Part shown: positions 45,756 to 55,302 of the stretch, one piece after another
Position numbering within the stretch: position 1 is the stretch's first letter
Layout: each line of letters starts with the position of its first letter
Source: Rhodospirillaceae bacterium
GTDB taxonomy: Bacteria > Pseudomonadota > Alphaproteobacteria > MPNO01 > UBA2964
NCBI GenBank assembly: GCA_018660305.1
Contig: JABJKO010000004.1
Location: 1 to 59,019 of the forward strand
Direction of reading: 5' to 3'
DNA: 59,019 nt
Position numbers and translations under genes: made by a program
Notes under the pieces: model-generated
Databases searched by the model: none
Told to the model about the DNA's origin: nothing
What the model saw: the letters and a program-made list of their open reading frames with translations, nothing else

Positions 45756-47330
45756 ATGGCGCTTTTGCGATCCATCGCCACGGTCGGTGGCTACACCATG
45801 GCGAGCCGCATCCTGGGGTTTGCGCGCGATATTCTTATTGCCGCGCTGCTGGGCGCGGGCCCGGTGGCCGACGCCTTTTTTGTCGCCTTCAAGCTGCCCA
45901 ATTTCTTTCGCCGGCTTTTTGCCGAGGGGGCCTTTAACGCGGCGTTCGTGCCCCTGTTCAGCGGCCGGCTGGCCACCGAAGGCCAGGAGGCCGCGCGGGC
46001 CTTCGCGGTCACTGTGCTCTCGGTCATGGTTGTCTTTCTCTATCTGTTCGTGACGGTGCTCCAGATCGCCATGCCGCTGCTGATGTACGGTTTCGCGCCG
46101 GGCTTCGCGGATGATCCCGTAAAATTCGATCTTGCCATCGAGCTGACGCGCATCACGTTTCCCTATCTGCTTTTCATCTCCCTGGTTTCCCTGCTGGGCG
46201 GGATCCTGAACTCGCTGGGGCGATTTGCGGCGGCCGCGGCCACACCCATCATCCTGAATATCGTGCTCATCGCCGCGCTTGTCGGCGCGACGCCTTATCT
46301 GCCGACCCCCGGCCATGCGCTGGCCTGGGGGGTGGCGGTCGCCGGCATGGCACAGTTCGTCTGGCTTGCCATCGCGTGCCATCGCGCCGGCATGACGCTG
46401 GCTCTGCCGAGGCCGCGCCTGACACCGGGGGTCCGGCGTCTTCTGCGCCTCATGCTGCCCGGCGCGGTGGGCGCCGGGGTGGTGCAGATCAATCTGCTCA
46501 TCGATATTGTCATCGCCTCGCTGCTGCCCACCGGCGCGGTGTCCTTTCTGTACTACGCGGACCGGGTCAATCAATTGCCGCTGGGCGTGGTTGGCATTGC
46601 CATCGGCACCGCGCTGTTACCCCTGTTGTCCCGACAGCTGCGGGAGGGGTCGGCCGACGCGGCACGGGACAGCATGAACCGGGGCATCGAGTTCGCGCTG
46701 CTTTTGACCATCCCTGGCGCGTCCGCCCTGCTGGTCATCGCCGAGCCGATAATTACGGTCCTGTTCCAGCGCGGAGCGTTCGATGGCGCGATCAGCACCG
46801 CCACCGCTCAGGCTCTCATGGCCTATGCGGTCGGGTTGCCGGCCTATGTTTTGATCAAGGTGCTGGGCCCGGGGTTTTTCGCCCGCGAGGACACCAAGAC
46901 ACCGGTTAAAATCGCCATCATCTGCGTCGCGGTCAATGTGGTGCTCAATCTGACGCTCATCCATTGGCTGGCCCATGTGGGTATCGCACTGGCGACGGCG
47001 CTGTCCGCCTGGCTCAACGCCGTTTTGTTGATATGGACACTGCGGCGCCGCGGCCACCACGCGCTGGATGCCCGCGTGAGGAGCCGCACTCTGCGTATTC
47101 TGGTCGCCTCGGCGGGCATGGCGGCGGTTCTGTGGTTCATGATGTTCTGGGGCGGTGATTTATTCACCGGCGCGGCTCCGGTGCGCATTGCCGCCCTTGC
47201 CGTCCTGATCGGCGTCGGCCTGCTGGTTTATGCCGGTCTCGCCATTGCAACCGGCGCGGCCAACCTGGCGGATCTCAGGGGCTTCCTCAAACGGGGCAGC
47301 CCGCCCCCGACGCTTGACCAACAGCCCTAA
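45756..47330 (+). CDS. murJ: Lipid II flippase MurJ (MviN)
   Basis: 524 residues with about 14 hydrophobic segments. MurJ moves lipid II across the inner membrane for peptidoglycan synthesis. Family features are the N-terminal VGGYTMASRILGFARDILIAALLGAGPVADAFFVAFKLPNFFRRLFAEGAFNAAFVPLF and the later LPLGVVGIAIGTALLPLLSRQ. It sits between glnD and trpS, the common alphaproteobacterial order. Confidence 0.98.
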   Translation: MALLRSIATVGGYTMASRILGFARDILIAALLGAGPVADAFFVAFKLPNFFRRLFAEGAFNAAFVPLFSGRLATEGQEAARAFAVTVLSVMVVFLYLFVTVLQIAMPLLMYGFAPGFADDPVKFDLAIELTRITFPYLLFISLVSLLGGILNSLGRFAAAAATPIILNIVLIAALVGATPYLPTPGHALAWGVAVAGMAQFVWLAIACHRAGMTLALPRPRLTPGVRRLLRLMLPGAVGAGVVQINLLIDIVIASLLPTGAVSFLYYADRVNQLPLGVVGIAIGTALLPLLSRQLREGSADAARDSMNRGIEFALLLTIPGASALLVIAEPIITVLFQRGAFDGAISTATAQALMAYAVGLPAYVLIKVLGPGFFAREDTKTPVKIAIICVAVNVVLNLTLIHWLAHVGIALATALSAWLNAVLLIWTLRRRGHHALDARVRSRTLRILVASAGMAAVLWFMMFWGGDLFTGAAPVRIAALAVLIGVGLLVYAGLAIATGAANLADLRGFLKRGSPPPTLDQQP

Positions 47331-47384
47331 TGGCGGGATAACGCCGCCCGGCCCGGCCCCTTGCCGGGGACAAAGGATCATCTC

Positions 47385-48392
47385 ATGGCGCGGGTATTTT
47401 CAGGCGTACAACCGACCGGCAATCTTCACCTCGGAAATTATCTCGGGGCGATCCGCAATTTCGCGCGGCTGCAGGACGATAACGAATGCATCTATTGCGT
47501 GGTCGATATGCACGCCATCACCGTCTGGCAGGACCCGGCCGAGCTGGTGAGCAATACCCGCGAGGTCACCGCGTCTTTTCTGGCCGCCGGCGTCGACCCC
47601 GCCAAACATATAATTTTCAATCAGAGCCAGGTGGCGCAGCACGCGGAACTCGCCTGGATCTTCAACTGTGTCGCCCGCATGGGCTGGCTCAACCGGATGA
47701 CCCAATTCAAGGAAAAAGCCGGCAAGCATCGCGAGAACGCCAGCGTCGGACTCTACGTTTATCCCAACCTGATGGCTGCGGACATCCTTGCCTATAAGGC
47801 GACCCACGTGCCGGTGGGCGAGGACCAGAAACAGCACCTCGAACTGACCCGGGACGTCGCCCAGAAATTCAATAACGATTTTGGCGAGGAATTTTTCCCC
47901 ATTGTCGAGCCGCTCATTTTAGACTCCGCGGCGCGGATCATGAGCTTGCGCGATGGCACCAAGAAGATGAGCAAGTCGGACGCCTCGGATTATTCGCGCA
48001 TCAATTTGACCGACGATGCAGAGACCATCGAGCTCAAAATCCGCAAGGCCCGCACCGATCCGGAACCGGTCCCCGACGGATCCCCCGAGGGCGGGACCAG
48101 AGAATCGCGGCCCGAGGCCTTCAATCTGATGGAGATCTATGGCGCCCTGACCGATTCCACGCTGGAGGGCGTTCAGCAGACATATGGCGGCCAGCAGTTT
48201 TCCGCTTTCAAACAGGCCCTGACCGATGTGGCCGTCGAAAAACTGGGCCCCATCGGTTCTGAAATGCAGCGCCTTGTCGCCGATAGCGGTCATATCGATA
48301 AGGTGTTGGCGGACGGCGCGCGCCGCGCCCGTGAGATCGCCGGGCCCATCCTGGAGGACGTCTATCGGATCGTCGGTTTCCTGCGAAGCTAA
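47385..48392 (+). CDS. trpS: Tryptophanyl-tRNA synthetase
   Basis: 335 residues from ATG 47385, with AAAGGA upstream. Class I motifs are present: [18 protein letters not shown] (HIGH-like) and [14 protein letters not shown] (KMSKS). [20 protein letters not shown] is typical of TrpRS. Confidence 0.99.
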   Translation: MARVFSGVQPTGNLHLGNYLGAIRNFARLQDDNECIYCVVDMHAITVWQDPAELVSNTREVTASFLAAGVDPAKHIIFNQSQVAQHAELAWIFNCVARMGWLNRMTQFKEKAGKHRENASVGLYVYPNLMAADILAYKATHVPVGEDQKQHLELTRDVAQKFNNDFGEEFFPIVEPLILDSAARIMSLRDGTKKMSKSDASDYSRINLTDDAETIELKIRKARTDPEPVPDGSPEGGTRESRPEAFNLMEIYGALTDSTLEGVQQTYGGQQFSAFKQALTDVAVEKLGPIGSEMQRLVADSGHIDKVLADGARRAREIAGPILEDVYRIVGFLRS

Positions 48393-48515
48393 AAACTTGG
48401 CGGCATCATTTTGATCAATTTCGCCTAAACAGCCTGTTTTTGCTTGAAGTTTTTTTTGTCTGGGCGCACAACGCCGGGCGATCCTCTGATGTAATCTGCC
48501 GACACCCTAGAACCG

Positions 48516-49436
48516 ATGGATATCTATTTCCCAATCGCGGAGATGTCGCTGAACGCGGCGCTGTTGCTCGGACTCGGTATGGGCGTCGGCATACTGTCGG
48601 GCATGTTTGGTGTCGGTGGCGGGTTTCTGATGACCCCGCTGCTGATCTTTGTCGGTGTGCCGCCGGCGGTTGCGGTGGGCACCGAGGCGAACCAGGTGGT
48701 GGCGGCGTCGGTTTCCGGTGCGCTGGCTCACTGGCGGCGCGGCAATGTCGACATAAAAATGGGCGTGGTGCTGCTGATCGGCGGATTCATCGGCTCGACC
48801 TTCGGTGTTTTCATCTTCACCTGGCTGCGTCAGCAGGGCCACGTCGATGTGGTCATTGCACTGTGCTACGTGGTTTTTCTTGGCATCGTCGGTGTCCTGA
48901 TGGTGACGGAGAGTGTCCGCGCCTGGTTACGCAGCCGCAACCCATCGGCGCCACGCCGCAAACTGCATCAACACACCTGGGCGCACGGTCTTCCGTTCAA
49001 GGTCCGGTTCAGGCGGTCGAAACTCTATATCAGCGCGCTGCTACCCCTTGCCATTGGTGTATTCGTCGGCATCCTGTCGGCGATCATGGGTGTCGGCGGC
49101 GGTTTCGTCATGGTGCCGGCGATGATTTATCTGCTGGGAATGCCGACGTCGGTGGTGGTTGGTACATCCCTGTTCCAGATTATTTTTGTCACCGCCAATG
49201 TGACGTTCCTGCAATCGGTCAATAATCAGACGGTCGATGTTCTGCTGGCCTTGCTGCTGGTTGTCAGCAGCGTCATCGGTGCGCAGATCGGCACCCGGGC
49301 CGGCGCACGGCTGCGCGGTGAACAGCTCCGCATTCTATTGGGCCTCATCGTTCTCGCGGTTGGTCTCCGGGTGGCCTACAGCCTCATCGTGACACCGACG
49401 GAATTGTTCTCCTTCGCCGTGACGGGAGGGCATTGA
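48516..49436 (+). CDS. TauE/SafE family sulfite/anion exporter-like permease
   Basis: 306 residues with two repeats of the family glycine motif: LGLGMGVGILSGMFGVGGGFLMTPLLIFVGVP and IGVFVGILSAIMGVGGGFVMVPAMIYLLGMP. About eight membrane segments. The stop overlaps the start of the next gene (TGATG), so it is coupled to the TIGR02186-like protein. The pair recurs in alphaproteobacteria. The transported ion is unknown; sulfite or organosulfur compounds are possible. Confidence 0.9.
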   Translation: MDIYFPIAEMSLNAALLLGLGMGVGILSGMFGVGGGFLMTPLLIFVGVPPAVAVGTEANQVVAASVSGALAHWRRGNVDIKMGVVLLIGGFIGSTFGVFIFTWLRQQGHVDVVIALCYVVFLGIVGVLMVTESVRAWLRSRNPSAPRRKLHQHTWAHGLPFKVRFRRSKLYISALLPLAIGVFVGILSAIMGVGGGFVMVPAMIYLLGMPTSVVVGTSLFQIIFVTANVTFLQSVNNQTVDVLLALLLVVSSVIGAQIGTRAGARLRGEQLRILLGLIVLAVGLRVAYSLIVTPTELFSFAVTGGH

Positions 49437-50185
49437 TGTCGCGGGCCCCTACCCTTGTCGGCCTATTGGTGGCGCTGCTGGCGGGCGCGGCGGGGCCGGC
49501 TATGGCGGCGCCGGCGCTGGTCGCGGATCTTTCACGCGATCAAATTGAGATTACCACCAGCTTTACCGGTACGCGCCTTCTTCTGTTTGGCGCTACCGAC
49601 GGGCCGGGTGATGTGATTGTCGTTGTCCGCGGGCCCAATCGGCAGGAAATTGTGCGGCAAAAGGAACGTATTGCCGGCATTTGGGTCAATCGCCGGCCGG
49701 TCACCTTTGACGGTGTGCCGGGCTATTATTTCCAGGCAAGCACCAAAAAACTGAATGAGGTTACGTCCGATGCCGTCCTTAAGAGCTTGAAAATCGGCCC
49801 CGAGCGGTTGTCATTGCCGGTGGCGGCCGGGACTTCACGAGAAGACGCAAAGGGCTATCGCGCTGCCCTGATCCGCCTGAAACGGGACCAAAAGCTTTAT
49901 AATGCGCCGGCTGCCCCGATCAGGTTTGTCGGTGGCCGGTTGTTCCGCACTGAATTGCTGTTTCCGGCAAATGTTCCAACCGGCGCTTACACCGCGGAGA
50001 TCCATCTATTCCGTGGTGGCAAGCAGGTCAGCGTCACGAAGAAAGAATTGAGTGTTCGTAAAGCTGGCATAGAGGCCGCGATTTTCAATTTTGCGCATGA
50101 AAACGCCGCCAGTTACGGTATCGTTGCCATCGTGGTCGCGTTATTTGCCGGCTGGCTGGGCGGCGCCATTTTTAGAAGGGCCTGA
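49436..50185 (+). CDS. TIGR02186-like exported/membrane-anchored protein
   Basis: 249 residues from ATG 49436, with GGGAGGG upstream. It has a signal peptide ending GPAMA, then a beta-rich domain (ALVADLSRDQIEITTSFTGTRLLLFGATDG; GIWVNRRPVTFDGVPGYY) and a C-terminal membrane segment GIVAIVVALFAGWLGGAIF. As I recall, this family is nearly confined to alphaproteobacteria and linked to TauE/SafE permeases, so it may be an accessory subunit facing the periplasm. Confidence 0.85.
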   Translation: MSRAPTLVGLLVALLAGAAGPAMAAPALVADLSRDQIEITTSFTGTRLLLFGATDGPGDVIVVVRGPNRQEIVRQKERIAGIWVNRRPVTFDGVPGYYFQASTKKLNEVTSDAVLKSLKIGPERLSLPVAAGTSREDAKGYRAALIRLKRDQKLYNAPAAPIRFVGGRLFRTELLFPANVPTGAYTAEIHLFRGGKQVSVTKKELSVRKAGIEAAIFNFAHENAASYGIVAIVVALFAGWLGGAIFRRA

Positions 50186-50190
50186 CGATC

Positions 50191-50712
50191 ATGTCTGACC
50201 AAGTTGAAAAATCAGACGACGCCACGGATACCGCGACATCCACCTACAGGGAGAGCCGAATCTTCCTTGTAGTGGTCGATGCCACCGAAGAAATGAGTGT
50301 CGCGTTGCGGTTCGCCTGCCGTCGCGCCAGCAACACGGGCGGTCGGGTGGCGCTACTGTATGTTCTGGAGCCGGCCGACTTTCAGCATTGGATGGCGGTG
50401 GAGGAAAAAATGCGCCAGGAACGCCGCGAAGAGGCGGAACGCGTCCTGCATGAACTTGGTGCCGACGTAAATACGCTGACCGGCCGCATGCCCATCCTTT
50501 ATGTCCGCGAAGGAAAGACAAGTGATCTGATCGCCGAACTCGTCGAGGAGGAACCCGACATATCTATTCTCGTTCTCGGTGCGGGGACCGGGAAAAAGGG
50601 GCCGGGCCCGCTGGTTTCTTCCCTTGTTGGCAAGCTGTCGGGCAAATTCCCGGTGCCGATCACCGTGGTGCCGGGCAATTTGACGCTTGAACAGATAGAT
50701 GCATTGACCTGA
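50191..50712 (+). CDS. Universal stress protein family
   Basis: 173 residues. A single Usp domain after a short charged tail: RIFLVVVDATEEMSVALRFACRRASNTGGRVALLYVLEP and the C-terminal nucleotide-binding ILVLGAGTGKKGPGPLVSSLVGKLSGKFPVPITVVPGN (G-2x-G-9x-G-type loop). It follows the TIGR02186-like gene by 5 bases and so belongs to that operon. A usp gene near trpS is common in alphaproteobacteria. Confidence 0.92.
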   Translation: MSDQVEKSDDATDTATSTYRESRIFLVVVDATEEMSVALRFACRRASNTGGRVALLYVLEPADFQHWMAVEEKMRQERREEAERVLHELGADVNTLTGRMPILYVREGKTSDLIAELVEEEPDISILVLGAGTGKKGPGPLVSSLVGKLSGKFPVPITVVPGNLTLEQIDALT

Positions 50713-50981
50713 ATCCGTGGCGGTGCTACCTGTGCGCCCGGACATATCCATAATAGTTAGTCATTTATCCGAAGGTTGTTCGAGGAACGCCGCAGACTAA
50801 CTTTAGTTTAGGCTTACGAACTATTCCGGCGAACTCTCTCTGACAATTGTCGTTTTCACTTGAATTCATGAACTTCATTCGCACATACAGGCGCGCCGAT
50901 TGTTCACCCGAAGCCGGCGGTGGAAACAGGCGACCCGCTGGGTTGTTTTAGTTGTTTTATGTGTCGAAGGACCTGACCTTA
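50713..50981. other. AT-richer intergenic region before the glucosaminidase gene
   Basis: About 270 bases with a lower GC content than the flanking genes. I see no RNA gene and no convincing promoter. It marks the edge between the trpS-usp row and the cell-wall gene group. Confidence 0.4.
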
Positions 50982-51995
50982 ATGAATCGCTCTTCCCCGT
51001 CGCCACAAACCTATCAGTGGTCCCTCGTCGCCTTTGCCGGGCTCTGTGTTGCGCTGATCTATGGGCAGGTCGCAACGGACTTTCTGGCGCGGAAGGATGT
51101 TGTGCCGATTGTTGCCAGCGCCAGCGAGTCCGAAGCGCATGGCGCGCGATATGGTGGGCGCATTAAGACTGTTTTGCAAAAGCCTGTGACCGTTCAGTAT
51201 CTGGCGCCACCCTTAAAGTTAAAGGCGTTCTTCGAACAAATAGGCTATCGGCTGGACGCGGTACGGCGACATGGCGAGGTGCCGCGCGTGTTTCTCGCCC
51301 ACTTTCCCGAGGATCTGCGGCAAATCGAGCAGCCCGGCGACCGCAAAATAATCTTCATAAAGACGGTGTTGCCCCTGATCCTGCGTGCCAACGAAATGAT
51401 CCTGCAGGATCGTAATATCATTTTGGCGCTACGGGACAGGCATGAAGTTGGCGATACGCTGACGGCATTTGAGACACGCTGGCTGGAAGCCAGGGCGCAG
51501 GAATACGGCCTGGAAAAGCTAGATTTTGCCGCGCTGGTCCGGCGCGTTGATATCATTCCACCGTCTTTGGCTCTCGCGCAGGCGGCCGAGGAAAGCGGAT
51601 GGGGGACGTCGCGGTTTGCACGGGAAGGCAACGCCATATTCGGTCAGCGTGTCTGGCGCGGATCAAACGGCATGGTGCCCGGACGTCGCGATGAGGGCGA
51701 GACATTCAGGGTGAGATCCTATGACCAGCTCATAGATGGGGTCATGTCCTATACCCGTAACCTGAATGGCCATTCCGCCTATGAGGATTTTCGCCGGGCC
51801 CGTGAGAAGCAAAAACAAAGCGGCAAGAGGCCGCGCGGGTATGAGCTGGCTCTCGACTTGTTGTCCTATTCCGAACGGGGCGCAAAGTACCTGATCACCA
51901 TCCGCAAAATCATGCGGGTAAACGGCCTGCATAATTTCGACAAGGCGCGGCTGCGCCATCGTCGTTTTGTCGAAGCGCCCTCGCCGGACGCTTAG
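50982..51995 (+). CDS. Bax-like glucosaminidase-domain protein
   Basis: 337 residues from ATG 50982, with GAAGGA upstream. One N-terminal membrane anchor (WSLVAFAGLCVALIYGQVA). The C-terminal half is a glucosaminidase fold: VDIIPPSLALAQAAEESGWGTSRFAREGNAIFGQRVW (Glu in AAEESGWG is the likely catalytic acid) and later YDQLIDGVMSYTRNLNGHSAYEDFR. E. coli Bax has the same layout. Likely role: cleavage of peptidoglycan glycan chains in the periplasm. Confidence 0.88.
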   Translation: MNRSSPSPQTYQWSLVAFAGLCVALIYGQVATDFLARKDVVPIVASASESEAHGARYGGRIKTVLQKPVTVQYLAPPLKLKAFFEQIGYRLDAVRRHGEVPRVFLAHFPEDLRQIEQPGDRKIIFIKTVLPLILRANEMILQDRNIILALRDRHEVGDTLTAFETRWLEARAQEYGLEKLDFAALVRRVDIIPPSLALAQAAEESGWGTSRFAREGNAIFGQRVWRGSNGMVPGRRDEGETFRVRSYDQLIDGVMSYTRNLNGHSAYEDFRRAREKQKQSGKRPRGYELALDLLSYSERGAKYLITIRKIMRVNGLHNFDKARLRHRRFVEAPSPDA

Positions 51996-52015
51996 AGCCC
52001 TAAGAACGCTTCGTT

Positions 52016-53065
52016 CTAACGCTGCCGCGGCACGATAAACTGCCGCCCGAACCAGCGCCAACGGCCCCCGTCTTCAGGCAACGTGCAGTTGATACGGGTG
52101 CGTCCCGGGGGAAAAGCCTGCGCCATACGCACCTCGATTCGCCGGTCCCCCAGGCGCTCCAGACGCGCCTTGCCCTGGGTCGATACATAACAGGCCAGAC
52201 GCGACAGGCGTTTCGGCGAGAGCCCCTCCACCGTAAACCCGAACATCGGCGGGTTGCTCTTTTCGGTAATCAGGGTGTCGGCAGGGGTGATGTCCCGGGC
52301 GCGGAGGGGGAGTGCCCGGGCCGCCATGCGCATCCGTCGGACATCGCCATAGACTTCGTTGAAGGCAAAGCGCGGCAGATAATAAAAATCGCTGCCGCTA
52401 TGCATGACGCCGGAATGTTGTCCGAACGCCGCCACAAACCCGGCTTGCCGCGTCACCTCACCCACCGCGAGGCTATATTCGCCATAAGGATAGGCGATCA
52501 GCGTCGGGGTCTTGCCGAGCTCGGCTTTGAAGCGCTCGTTGGATTTCTTCAGCTCATCGGCATTTCGGGCCGTACTGCGAAAAGCCATATGAGGGTGGGA
52601 GGCGGTCTGGCTGCCGATGGTCGCGCCGGCATTTGCCAATTCCCGAATTTGATCCCATGACATGTATCCGCCGGCGCGGTTGTCGATGGAGTTGGTGGCA
52701 ACGAACAGGGTAAAGGGAAGGTTCGCGCGCCGCAGGCGCGGCCAGGCAACACGGTATACCGATAGAAAGGCGTCGTCGATGCTGAGGCCCACCGTATTGT
52801 CCGGCAGTGCCTTCCCGGCCCGCAAAGCGGTGACAATGTCCGGCAACGCCATGACGGCATATTTTCCCGAGGACAGCTCCTCAATATGTGCGTCGAATTG
52901 TTCGATGGTTGTGTTGGTCGACGGGCGCCCGGTTTCACCGAAGCGGTGAAACATGAGCACCACTGCGGACTCCGCGGCCACCGCCGATACAATCTGTGTA
53001 ACAAAAAGTGCTACAAAGATTATTGAAAAAATAGCTTCACGTACTCGATTAACAGTGCAGATCAT
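52016..53065 (-). CDS. Exported polysaccharide deacetylase (NodB-type)
   Basis: About 349 residues from ATG 53065; the longer frame to 53131 adds no signal. A signal peptide (SIIFVALFVTQIVSAVAA) precedes VVLMFHRFGE. The NodB motifs are LSIDDAFLSVY (Asp-Asp metal/base pair) and GSQTASHPHM, with AYPYGEY later. It may deacetylate peptidoglycan or an extracellular glycan. It is convergent with the Bax-like gene. Confidence 0.87.
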   Translation of the reverse strand: MICTVNRVREAIFSIIFVALFVTQIVSAVAAESAVVLMFHRFGETGRPSTNTTIEQFDAHIEELSSGKYAVMALPDIVTALRAGKALPDNTVGLSIDDAFLSVYRVAWPRLRRANLPFTLFVATNSIDNRAGGYMSWDQIRELANAGATIGSQTASHPHMAFRSTARNADELKKSNERFKAELGKTPTLIAYPYGEYSLAVGEVTRQAGFVAAFGQHSGVMHSGSDFYYLPRFAFNEVYGDVRRMRMAARALPLRARDITPADTLITEKSNPPMFGFTVEGLSPKRLSRLACYVSTQGKARLERLGDRRIEVRMAQAFPPGRTRINCTLPEDGGRWRWFGRQFIVPRQR

Positions 53066-53167
53066 CTCTACAACACACCAACCTTCTGAGAATCGTGCCA
53101 GTTTTGTGCCGTATTTGCTGCGGTAATGCAACGGGTCGCCGTCATGACGCTGCCAACGGGCGGTTGG

Positions 53168-53734
53168 TTATATCAATGGTTTGGGCACGTCATTGTTGTT
53201 TATCAAGGGATAGTCGCGCGACTTGAACAGCTGATAGTGCCACCATTCATTACGGTAAAAATCCCATCCGGCCTGTGTCATAAGGCCGAGTAGAATCAAT
53301 CGGTTCTGTTGTGCGGCGACCGGGATCTCTGTGCTGCCATGGTGGGAAAGCGGGGTAAAGGCGTCGAAGGGCGTGCCCATTTCCAGTGCGTTGCCGGCCT
53401 CGTCAATCAGGGTCAGGTCGATAGCGACGCCGCGCGAATGGGGCGAGCCGCGACGGGGGTCCGCGAGAAAATCCGGATCGGGCGTATGGTTCCACAATGT
53501 CCATTGGGCCTCGGTCGGGCGGAACGCGTCGAAAATTCTGACGCGATACCCCAATTCTCGTGCCGCGTCGATGGCGCGGCCCAGCGCTTCCGCGGCCTCC
53601 CCATGGAGATAGCAGACCGGATTATTATAGACCGGCACGCCGGTAAAATTGTCTGCTGTCGCGTAGGCGAGAGATATCTCGACGTCGAACGCGGGGGACG
53701 ATATTTCTATGAGGTCCATGGTTGAGGATTTCAT
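53168..53734 (-). CDS. ddpX: D-alanyl-D-alanine dipeptidase, VanX/DdpX-like
   Basis: 188 residues. Zinc ligands and catalytic residues are visible: AFRPTEAQ (Arg), SPHSRGVAIDLTL (His...Asp) and NEWWHYQ (Glu and His). The enzyme hydrolyses D-Ala-D-Ala. No vanH or vanA ligase is nearby, so a recycling or starvation role like that of E. coli DdpX is more likely than vancomycin resistance. It has no signal peptide and is probably cytoplasmic. Confidence 0.92.
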   Translation of the reverse strand: MKSSTMDLIEISSPAFDVEISLAYATADNFTGVPVYNNPVCYLHGEAAEALGRAIDAARELGYRVRIFDAFRPTEAQWTLWNHTPDPDFLADPRRGSPHSRGVAIDLTLIDEAGNALEMGTPFDAFTPLSHHGSTEIPVAAQQNRLILLGLMTQAGWDFYRNEWWHYQLFKSRDYPLINNNDVPKPLI

Positions 53735-53785
53735 CTTTCGAGAGTTGCGTGTGACTAGTACTTACCATATTGGCCAGAGTGTGTG

Positions 53786-54499
53786 ATGAAGCTAATAGCG
53801 TTGGATACGGCCTGCGCGGCCTGCTCCGCGGCTGTTTGGGCCGATGGCACCATCGCCGCGTCGCGGACGGCGGCGATGAAGCGGGGTCATGCCGAAGCTT
53901 TGCTGCCCATGATACTGGACGTTATGGGCGCCTCTTCAGTTGCATTCGCCAGCCTCGATATGGTTGCCGTGACGTTGGGCCCCGGCTCCTTCACCGGTCT
54001 GCGGACCGGGCTGGCGACCGCCAAGGGGATCGCCCTGGCCCATGATCTGCCCATCGTCGGCGTCACCTCCCTGGAAGCCGTCGCCCTGGCGGCACAATCG
54101 GTGGCGCCGCGGGATGTGCGAAAGCTGCCCCTGACGGTGGTTCTCGAAACACGACGCGGTGGCGTCTATCTGCAGAATTTTGCCGCCGACAGAACGCCGC
54201 TGGATGATCCTTGTTCGGCGACGTTGGAAGAGGCGATGACCAAGTTGCCGAAAAATGGTGCGGTTCTTGCAGGCGACGCGGCATCCCGTATAGTTTCGGC
54301 TATGGGCCTTCGTGTGAAAGACCAAAAGATTGCGCTGATGGAAACAGTAACCGGACCGGATGCAAGATATGTCGCGGAGATCGCCGCCGGCCGCTGGGTT
54401 GACGGTGGCGCCCCGGTGGCGGCGGGTTCGCTGGCGCCCCTTTATGTGCAAGCGCCCGAGGCAAAACGGCCGATCGCCGGTGGGCGTTTGCGGTCATGA
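53786..54499 (+). CDS. tsaB: tRNA t6A biosynthesis protein TsaB
   Basis: 237 residues from ATG 53786. TsaB pairs with TsaD for threonylcarbamoyl-adenosine at position 37 of tRNAs. Seen here are LIALDTACAACSAAVW, HAEALLPMILDVM and LGPGSFTGLRTGLATAKGIALA. It overlaps rimI by 4 bases (ATGA). Confidence 0.96.
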   Translation: MKLIALDTACAACSAAVWADGTIAASRTAAMKRGHAEALLPMILDVMGASSVAFASLDMVAVTLGPGSFTGLRTGLATAKGIALAHDLPIVGVTSLEAVALAAQSVAPRDVRKLPLTVVLETRRGGVYLQNFAADRTPLDDPCSATLEEAMTKLPKNGAVLAGDAASRIVSAMGLRVKDQKIALMETVTGPDARYVAEIAAGRWVDGGAPVAAGSLAPLYVQAPEAKRPIAGGRLRS

Positions 54500-54981
54500 G
54501 CGCCGATCAAATCGAAACCCTGCGGTCGTCGGATATCGACATAGTCTCGAAGCTCCATGCCCGCTGTTTTTATGATGCCTGGGGGTCGACCATGATCGGC
54601 CAGATCCTGAGCATGCCTGGCGCCTTTGGATTTGTGGCGCGCCGGGCGGGGTATGGATCAATCATCGGGTTTGCCTTGGGCCGGGTCACGGTGGACGAAT
54701 GCGAGTTGTTATCGCTCGGCGTTGCCCCGGAATATCGCGCCAACGGCGTCGGCGCGCGGCTCCTATCCGCGGCGATGGCCCGCGCGGCGGTGGAAAAAGC
54801 GCGTTGGTTTTTCCTGGAGGTCGCCGAGGACAATGAGCAGGCCCTGAAATTATACCGGACCTATGGGTTGTCCCAGGTCGGACGGCGCCTGCAGTATTAT
54901 GAAAATGCCGATGGCAGCCGCACCAACGCTTATACGATGCGCTGCGCCCTTCCCGTGCTCGCCGCCGTACAGGACGCCTAG
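54496..54981 (+). CDS. rimI: RimI-like N-acetyltransferase
   Basis: 161 residues of the GNAT fold: ECELLSLGVAPEYRANGVGARLLSAAMARA (acetyl-CoA loop) and FLEVAEDNEQALKLYRTYGLSQVGRR. RimI acetylates ribosomal protein S18 at its N-terminus. It is coupled to tsaB by a 4-base overlap, the usual pairing. Confidence 0.93.
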   Translation: MSADQIETLRSSDIDIVSKLHARCFYDAWGSTMIGQILSMPGAFGFVARRAGYGSIIGFALGRVTVDECELLSLGVAPEYRANGVGARLLSAAMARAAVEKARWFFLEVAEDNEQALKLYRTYGLSQVGRRLQYYENADGSRTNAYTMRCALPVLAAVQDA

Positions 54982-54995
54982 AGCAGTATCCCGCG

Positions 54996-55244
54996 CTATG
55001 TTTTCTGAATGCGAAGGCAGTGAATCTCTTTATCGCCTTTGGCGCCATCGCGCTCGATACCGAGAATCGTATGTCCTAATTCGGTTACCGAGGCGGGTAC
55101 GTTTTCGAGCGGTTCGCCACCCGTAAGCCGGATCTCCGCCGTCTCACCGGTCCCCATTTTTTCAATCAGAAGCCGGGTTTTGACAAATGTCATGGGGCAG
55201 ACCTCGGATGTAATATCGAGGAAATGGTCGAATTTTTCATCCAT
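54996..55244 (-). CDS. TusA/SirA-family sulfur-carrier protein
   Basis: 82 residues from ATG 55244, with GGAG upstream. The signature is FLDITSEVCPMTFVKTRLLIEKM, with the CPxT-like motif that carries the reactive Cys (CPMT). It may deliver sulfur for tRNA thiolation or other pathways. It is divergent from mucR. Confidence 0.88.
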   Translation of the reverse strand: MDEKFDHFLDITSEVCPMTFVKTRLLIEKMGTGETAEIRLTGGEPLENVPASVTELGHTILGIERDGAKGDKEIHCLRIQKT

Positions 55245-55275
55245 CGACGGTGTTCTCCAGAACAACAAAAGTAGA

Positions 55276-55289
55276 ATTACCGCGGTAAT
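55276..55289. promoter_or_regulatory. 14-base perfect palindrome upstream of mucR
   Basis: ATTACCGCGGTAAT, a perfect palindrome, in the 174-base gap between the TusA-like gene and mucR. It is a likely operator for one or both divergent genes. Confidence 0.5.
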
Positions 55290-55302
55290 ACATCAATTAT
55301 TG

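Noticed and set aside
53168..53734. Vancomycin-resistance locus
   Set aside because: Only the VanX-like dipeptidase is present; there is no D-Ala-D-Lac ligase, VanH or two-component system nearby, and Gram-negative DdpX-type enzymes are common.
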